A stretch of 7,133 nt of DNA, taken from positions 1-7,133 of the forward strand of contig JAKCAB010000417.1 in assembly GCA_021839785.1 (NCBI GenBank), given 5' to 3'. This stretch comes from a bacterium (GTDB taxonomy: Bacteria > Verrucomicrobiota > Verrucomicrobiae > Limisphaerales > J093). A program made the translations under genes and the position numbers. The notes beneath the pieces are model-generated. The model was not told the DNA's origin and searched no databases. It saw nothing but the letters and a program-made list of their open reading frames with translations. This document shows, piece after piece, positions 5,401 to 7,133 of the stretch (within the stretch, counting starts at the first letter, position 1; each line of letters begins with the position of its first letter).

Positions 5401-7133
5401 GACGAGTCGGGCGGCGTCTTTGGGAAAGTCGATCCGGGTGAGCACGCCCGGCGCGTGCAGCACCGGCAGTTGCTGGCCCTTGACGGCGGACCAGCGGATC
5501 TTCGCCGTCGCAAACACGAAGTCTTCGTCCACGCGAACGTCGCCCACCACCGATTCGGCCAACGGCGGCGTCTTCGCGGCATCGCCCGGCGGATCGGCCA
5601 GTGCGGCGCGTGGCATCAGCAGCGAAGCGCCGAGCAACACCAAAGCCGTCGTGGCCGCCACGCTATTGGCAGTGGGACCCGCGCCGGCCTGGCGGGGCAC
5701 CTGCCACCAACGCCGCAGTGCGGGGAGGCCGAGTTGCAGCGCTACAAAGGCGAGCACCGCGAAGAAGAACGTCGGGGCGCCGTTCACCGAACGTAACGCG
5801 GCCCAGAAAATCAGCGTCCAGCCCAGCGCGGGGCCGAGCCGGCGGAACCAGGCGCGCGCGCTGACCAGGGCGTACAGCCACACCACTGCCGCGACCACGA
5901 CGGGCCAGACGGACCACACCTGGCCGAAGACCGACGGCTTCACGGACGCGTTGGCCAGATCGATTGTCAAGGCGCTGCCGGCCTGTTGCACCGGCGCGAT
6001 GAACGTCAGGTCACGCGGAAGCGAAGCGCTGAGACTTTGCGCACGATCCGCGAGCCAGAGCAACAAGCCGACCGCCAGCGCACACGCCACGAGTCCGAGC
6101 AGGCCGCCCAGCCAATGCCGGAGGTTGAATCGCGACACGCTTTCTGCCGTGGCCACGCGCCAGATCACCCCCGCGATTACTAGCAGGAAGAAAACGGCCG
6201 CCGCCGCGGGAACGGTTTCCAGCCAGTTCCCGCCTTTCAACAAGCGAAACAGGCCGGCGTAGCCCGACACGTCCGGCACCACTCCGGCCGGAGTCAATGT
6301 GCCGCCGCGGTAGATCAGCCGCTTGCCGCTGTCGGGTTCGAGCTTCCATTCCGCGAGCAGGACCGGCGCGGACAAGACCGGCGCCGCTACGGTGAGCTGG
6401 TTTGGGTTGCTGGCTTTGGCAGCCAGCTTGATCTGCAGATCGTTGAGCGCGTTTGGATCGGCGTGCTGCGGCAACGGGATCAGATTGGCGCGGTCGTCGG
6501 TGACCGGCACCACCGCGGTGCCATTGACGGTGACAGACCACAGGCGAAGGCCTTCGGGCAGGACCAGGCGCAGGCTGGGGGCGCCTTTGTTCTTCACGAA
6601 ATAGCGCGCGTCGGTGACGACCTGGCCTTCTTCGGAAATCCGCGTGGTGAGCATCGCGCGATCCACGACCTGGCTCACGGTTTCGCCTTGGGCCAGCGGC
6701 ATGAGCTGGAGTTCCAGGTTGAACGGGCGCGACGTGTAGCGATAGGCCGCCAGAATCGGCGCGTCGAAAAACAGGCGGTACTCCGCCGGCACTTCGCCGG
6801 GCTCCAACGGCACCAGGCCGGCCGAGAGGTTCACGGGTTGGACCTGGAATTGGTAGGTGCTGATGAGGACCGTGTAGCCTTGCTCGGACTGGGCATCGAG
6901 CGGACGCGCGCCCGTGAACGCGAGCTTCTCGCCCTGGGCCTTGAACGGCCGCTCGTACGTGGCCAGCAGGGTGTACGTGCCCGCCACCGGCGTGTGCAAT
7001 TGCACCTGGTAGCCGCCCTGGACTTTCTGCCAGTTACGGATGTCCTTGCCGGTGAATTCCACGTTGAAGTACTCGTCCGACAACTCGACCTTGAACGTCG
7101 CGACCGGCGCGCCGGAGATCAGGTAGTTCACCA
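2413..7133 (-). CDS. Giant membrane protein with seven periplasmic beta-rich repeats (5' end outside the window)
   Basis: At least 1572 codons, ending with TAA at 2415-2413. Residues are numbered here from an in-frame GTG at 7131. That GTG is probably not the real start: it falls in the middle of a beta-rich repeat, has no signal peptide after it, and the frame is open to the edge. Order: two beta-rich repeats (about 10-265), a membrane block with six hydrophobic helices (306-512), five more beta-rich repeats (about 540-1330), a charged helical TPR-like stretch (about 1365-1500), a short beta region, and a C-terminal helix (1542-1561) followed by RARRREERQAA. Basic residues follow helices 1, 3, 5 and 7 (the C-terminal anchor), so the positive-inside rule places both beta-rich parts and the helical stretch outside the cytoplasm. 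An upstream signal peptide is then expected. I recall similar large proteins of unknown function in Verrucomicrobiota and Planctomycetota but can assign no activity. No catalytic motif was seen; a scaffold, adhesin-like or envelope role is only inference. It is convergent with the genes to its left. Confidence 0.85.
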   Translation of the reverse strand, partial: VNYLISGAPVATFKVELSDEYFNVEFTGKDIRNWQKVQGGYQVQLHTPVAGTYTLLATYERPFKAQGEKLAFTGARPLDAQSEQGYTVLISTYQFQVQPVNLSAGLVPLEPGEVPAEYRLFFDAPILAAYRYTSRPFNLELQLMPLAQGETVSQVVDRAMLTTRISEEGQVVTDARYFVKNKGAPSLRLVLPEGLRLWSVTVNGTAVVPVTDDRANLIPLPQHADPNALNDLQIKLAAKASNPNQLTVAAPVLSAPVLLAEWKLEPDSGKRLIYRGGTLTPAGVVPDVSGYAGLFRLLKGGNWLETVPAAAAVFFLLVIAGVIWRVATAESVSRFNLRHWLGGLLGLVACALAVGLLLWLADRAQSLSASLPRDLTFIAPVQQAGSALTIDLANASVKPSVFGQVWSVWPVVVAAVVWLYALVSARAWFRRLGPALGWTLIFWAALRSVNGAPTFFFAVLAFVALQLGLPALRRWWQVPRQAGAGPTANSVAATTALVLLGASLLMPRAALADPPGDAAKTPPLAESVVGDVRVDEDFVFATAKIRWSAVKGQQLPVLHAPGVLTRIDFPKDAARLVEVGTDAGPSQVLVADTTGPLDVAIEYQTQVSRRDGERGFALPTQYGLVNRLAVSLTGLDVDLDAPQAVAVQRSDTAPATNSVFSVVLAPVNDAWIGWKPRSRDTRREKAVFYAEVFQLYVPGAGVVEGLHQVQIRPAQGQLSELTFSVPAGATITDVAAAGLSLWRFDPETRKLRVSLTPAQSKPFAVLIKSQIATGPLPFEKAAGLITVDNAAGQIGLIGVATGSEVQLADVQAEAFSPINLEDFPGTVLDPLRSAISGLTLRRAFRYSEPKGTLTLKAAPVEPDVRVEAQQTLSLGEDRVLLAATLDTEITRAGIFKLSFLLPAGMDVESISGAAMSHWTELKTDEGRLITLHLKTKTDGQQQFAVSLAGPGVRSVTNWAVPRLVLREASKQRGQLLIVPEQGMRLQVVTRDGVTQLDPLKAGVRQKGVLAFRLLQGDWKLALDLERVDAWIQVTSLQHATVTEAQVAVAANLQYQIENTGVKALRVILPANAENVRFRGDQVSDFRQPDGQTNTVTREWEIKLNRRVLGKYLLQVNYSQPLAANATEATLVGTEALAVNLQRGFVTVQAGGRLQVRIATPPTALQPAEWQSIPRLLQQDIQASAANYTFRLVEPAFTLPLRLERHEAAKLLPAHVSNVTLTSVLSDDGVMLTQARLQLIPGDKRLLHFTLPADAKFWFAFVNENSVWPWRQTNEVLIPLEQHSKTGESTTVEFYFSSRTGQASARWLDLELLGPRFDLPLENITWRVYLSDKWQLRDWSGTLQLQEQTAATRPVAVDFDTYRRTEVNLQRAKSQEAEQFLTTANSLLAQGDPEQARRAFQNAYGLSQHDSAFNEDARVQLHNLKMQQALVGLNFRQAKVAGESDALANTPRGLREGQTQYTQQEAKQLIERNTAEENAVQMRLAERLIQQQDAAVASPAEIRASIPEQGRLLTFTRPLQVDTWADLKIGLEASAVRPTGFGAKLGLLAAVFVLTALLANLIRARRREERQAA
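2446..3030 (-). other. Helical TPR-like stretch and C-terminal membrane anchor of the giant protein
   Basis: Residues 1368-1562. After the last beta repeat the sequence changes to charged, glutamine-rich helices (EAEQFLTTANSLLAQGDPEQ, ARRAFQNAYGLS, then QQEAKQLIERNTAEENAVQM). The first pair has the spacing of a TPR helix hairpin (A-LLAQGD-EQA). A short beta stretch (LLTFTRPLQVDTW) follows, then one hydrophobic helix (1542-1561) and a basic tail that should face the cytoplasm. Taken as a whole, this looks like an interaction segment sitting just above the membrane; the partner is unknown. Confidence 0.6.
3142..3951 (-). repeat. Protein repeat pair B (units 6 and 7) of the giant protein
   Basis: Residues 1061-1330. 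Unit 6 is ALRVILPANAENVRFRGDQV with GKYLLQVNYSQP. Unit 7 is LLHFTLPADAKFWFAFVNEN with VLIPLEQ and STTVEFYFSSRTG. The turn prolines are at 1069 and 1251, 182 apart, close to the 174 between the equivalent positions in pair A. The linking part also aligns: APILAAYRYTSRPFNLELQL in A against AANYTFRLVEPAFTLPLRLE in B. Unit 6 is in turn 167 residues after unit 5, continuing the period of the central repeats. Confidence 0.7.
4282..5514 (-). repeat. Central beta-rich repeats (units 3, 4 and 5) of the giant protein
   Basis: Residues 540-950. Unit 4 (ELTFSVPAGATITDVAAAGL, then LWRFDPETRKLRVSLTPAQS) and unit 5 (KLSFLLPAGMDVESISGAAM, then HWTELKTDEGRLITLHLKTK) match closely in pattern: strand, P-A-G turn, two hydrophobic positions, Gly, Trp, then a strand with alternating hydrophobics. 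Unit 3 (TRIDFPKDAARLVEVGTDAG) is a weaker match. The turn prolines lie at 570, 726 and 902, intervals of 156 and 176 residues. The region has no catalytic-looking motif and is placed outside the cytoplasm by the topology argument. Confidence 0.65.
5596..6216 (-). other. Six-helix membrane block inside the giant protein, ending in a signal-peptide-like segment
   Basis: Residues 306-512. Hydrophobic stretches: about 307-325 (AAAAVFFLLVIAGVIW), 340-361 (GLLGLVACALAVGLLLWLA), 405-424 (VVVAAVVWLYALV), 434-447 (GWTLIFWAAL, short), 452-472 (FFFAVLAFVALQLG) and 490-507 (AATTALVLLGASLLM). Loops with RVATAESVSRFNLRH, ARAWFRR and RRWWQVPR are basic and presumably cytoplasmic. The 362-404 loop is longer and extracytoplasmic. 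The last helix ends in PRAALA-DPPGD, which resembles a signal peptidase I site (Ala-x-Ala) preceded by a basic stretch. Helix limits are by eye. Confidence 0.75.
6346..7104 (-). repeat. Protein repeat pair A (units 1 and 2) of the giant protein, N-terminal side
   Basis: Residues 10-262. Unit 1 is FKVELSDEYFNVEFTGKDI followed by GTYTLLATYERP. Unit 2 is LRLVLPEGLRLWSVTVNG (187-204) preceded by AMLTTRISEEGQVVTDARY and VKNKG. Pair A matches pair B near the C-terminus in order and spacing: GTYTLLATYERP against GKYLLQVNYSQP, AMLTTRISEEGQVVTDAR against VTLTSVLSDDGVMLTQAR, and NLIPLPQ against VLIPLEQ. This shows an internal duplication of roughly 250 residues. Identity is low, so it is seen in protein and not expected in DNA. 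Unit 1 is probably cut by the window edge. Confidence 0.7.

Noticed and set aside
2272..5796. A 1174-codon open frame on the plus strand opposite the giant gene
   Set aside because: The translation is an Arg/Gly/His/Glu-rich low-complexity chain without domains. The minus strand shows coherent helices, repeats and topology, so this frame is a GC-driven shadow despite its length.
7129..7131. GTG at 7131 as the real start of the giant gene
   Set aside because: The protein would begin inside a beta repeat with no signal peptide although topology requires an exported N-terminus; the frame simply meets the window edge.
1..7133. CRISPR arrays, tRNA or rRNA genes, complete insertion sequences
   Set aside because: No spaced direct repeats, cloverleaf-like segments or transposase sequence were seen on either strand.

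Overview
The window is high in GC and carries two well-supported genes plus one broken gene. Neither intact gene has a recognisable Shine-Dalgarno site at a visible start. The style of the sugar isomerase, the very large repeat-rich membrane protein of unassigned function and the paired palindromes with GTAG feet suggest an environmental bacterium of the PVC group, most likely Verrucomicrobiota. This placement is an inference from protein flavour; no marker gene is present.

Layout. Positions 1-88 are a short leader with no convincing promoter. Positions 89-1717 (+) encode a complete 542-residue protein of the L-fucose/L-arabinose isomerase superfamily. About 50 bases later, positions 1770-2228 (+) hold the C-terminal piece of a tetratricopeptide-repeat protein of the kind found at the end of large signalling or STAND-type ATPases; its N-terminal part is missing. 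Inside this fragment, at 1996-2057, sits a 62-base element made of two head-to-head hairpins. Both have a GTAG foot and a near-identical loop, but the stem sequences differ and each pairs with itself. It looks like a REP/BIME pair of the RAYT (TnpA_REP) type and it preserves the reading frame. Positions 2229-2412 are a gene-free gap between convergent genes. Positions 2413-7133 (-) are one gene running off the right edge, at least 1572 codons long.

The large protein is the most unusual object here. Reading it by eye shows a beta-rich module built around a strand with an 'L-P-A-G'-like turn, recurring about every 156-182 residues. There are two copies before a six-helix membrane block and five after it, followed by a helical TPR-like stretch and a C-terminal membrane anchor. 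The positive-inside rule puts both beta-rich parts outside the cytoplasm. The last helix of the membrane block looks like an embedded signal peptide, suggesting that the gene arose by duplication and fusion.

There is no sign that the isomerase and the membrane protein act together: they are convergent and separated by a decayed gene and a repeat. The isomerase probably belongs to deoxy-sugar or pentose catabolism, with its partners outside the window.
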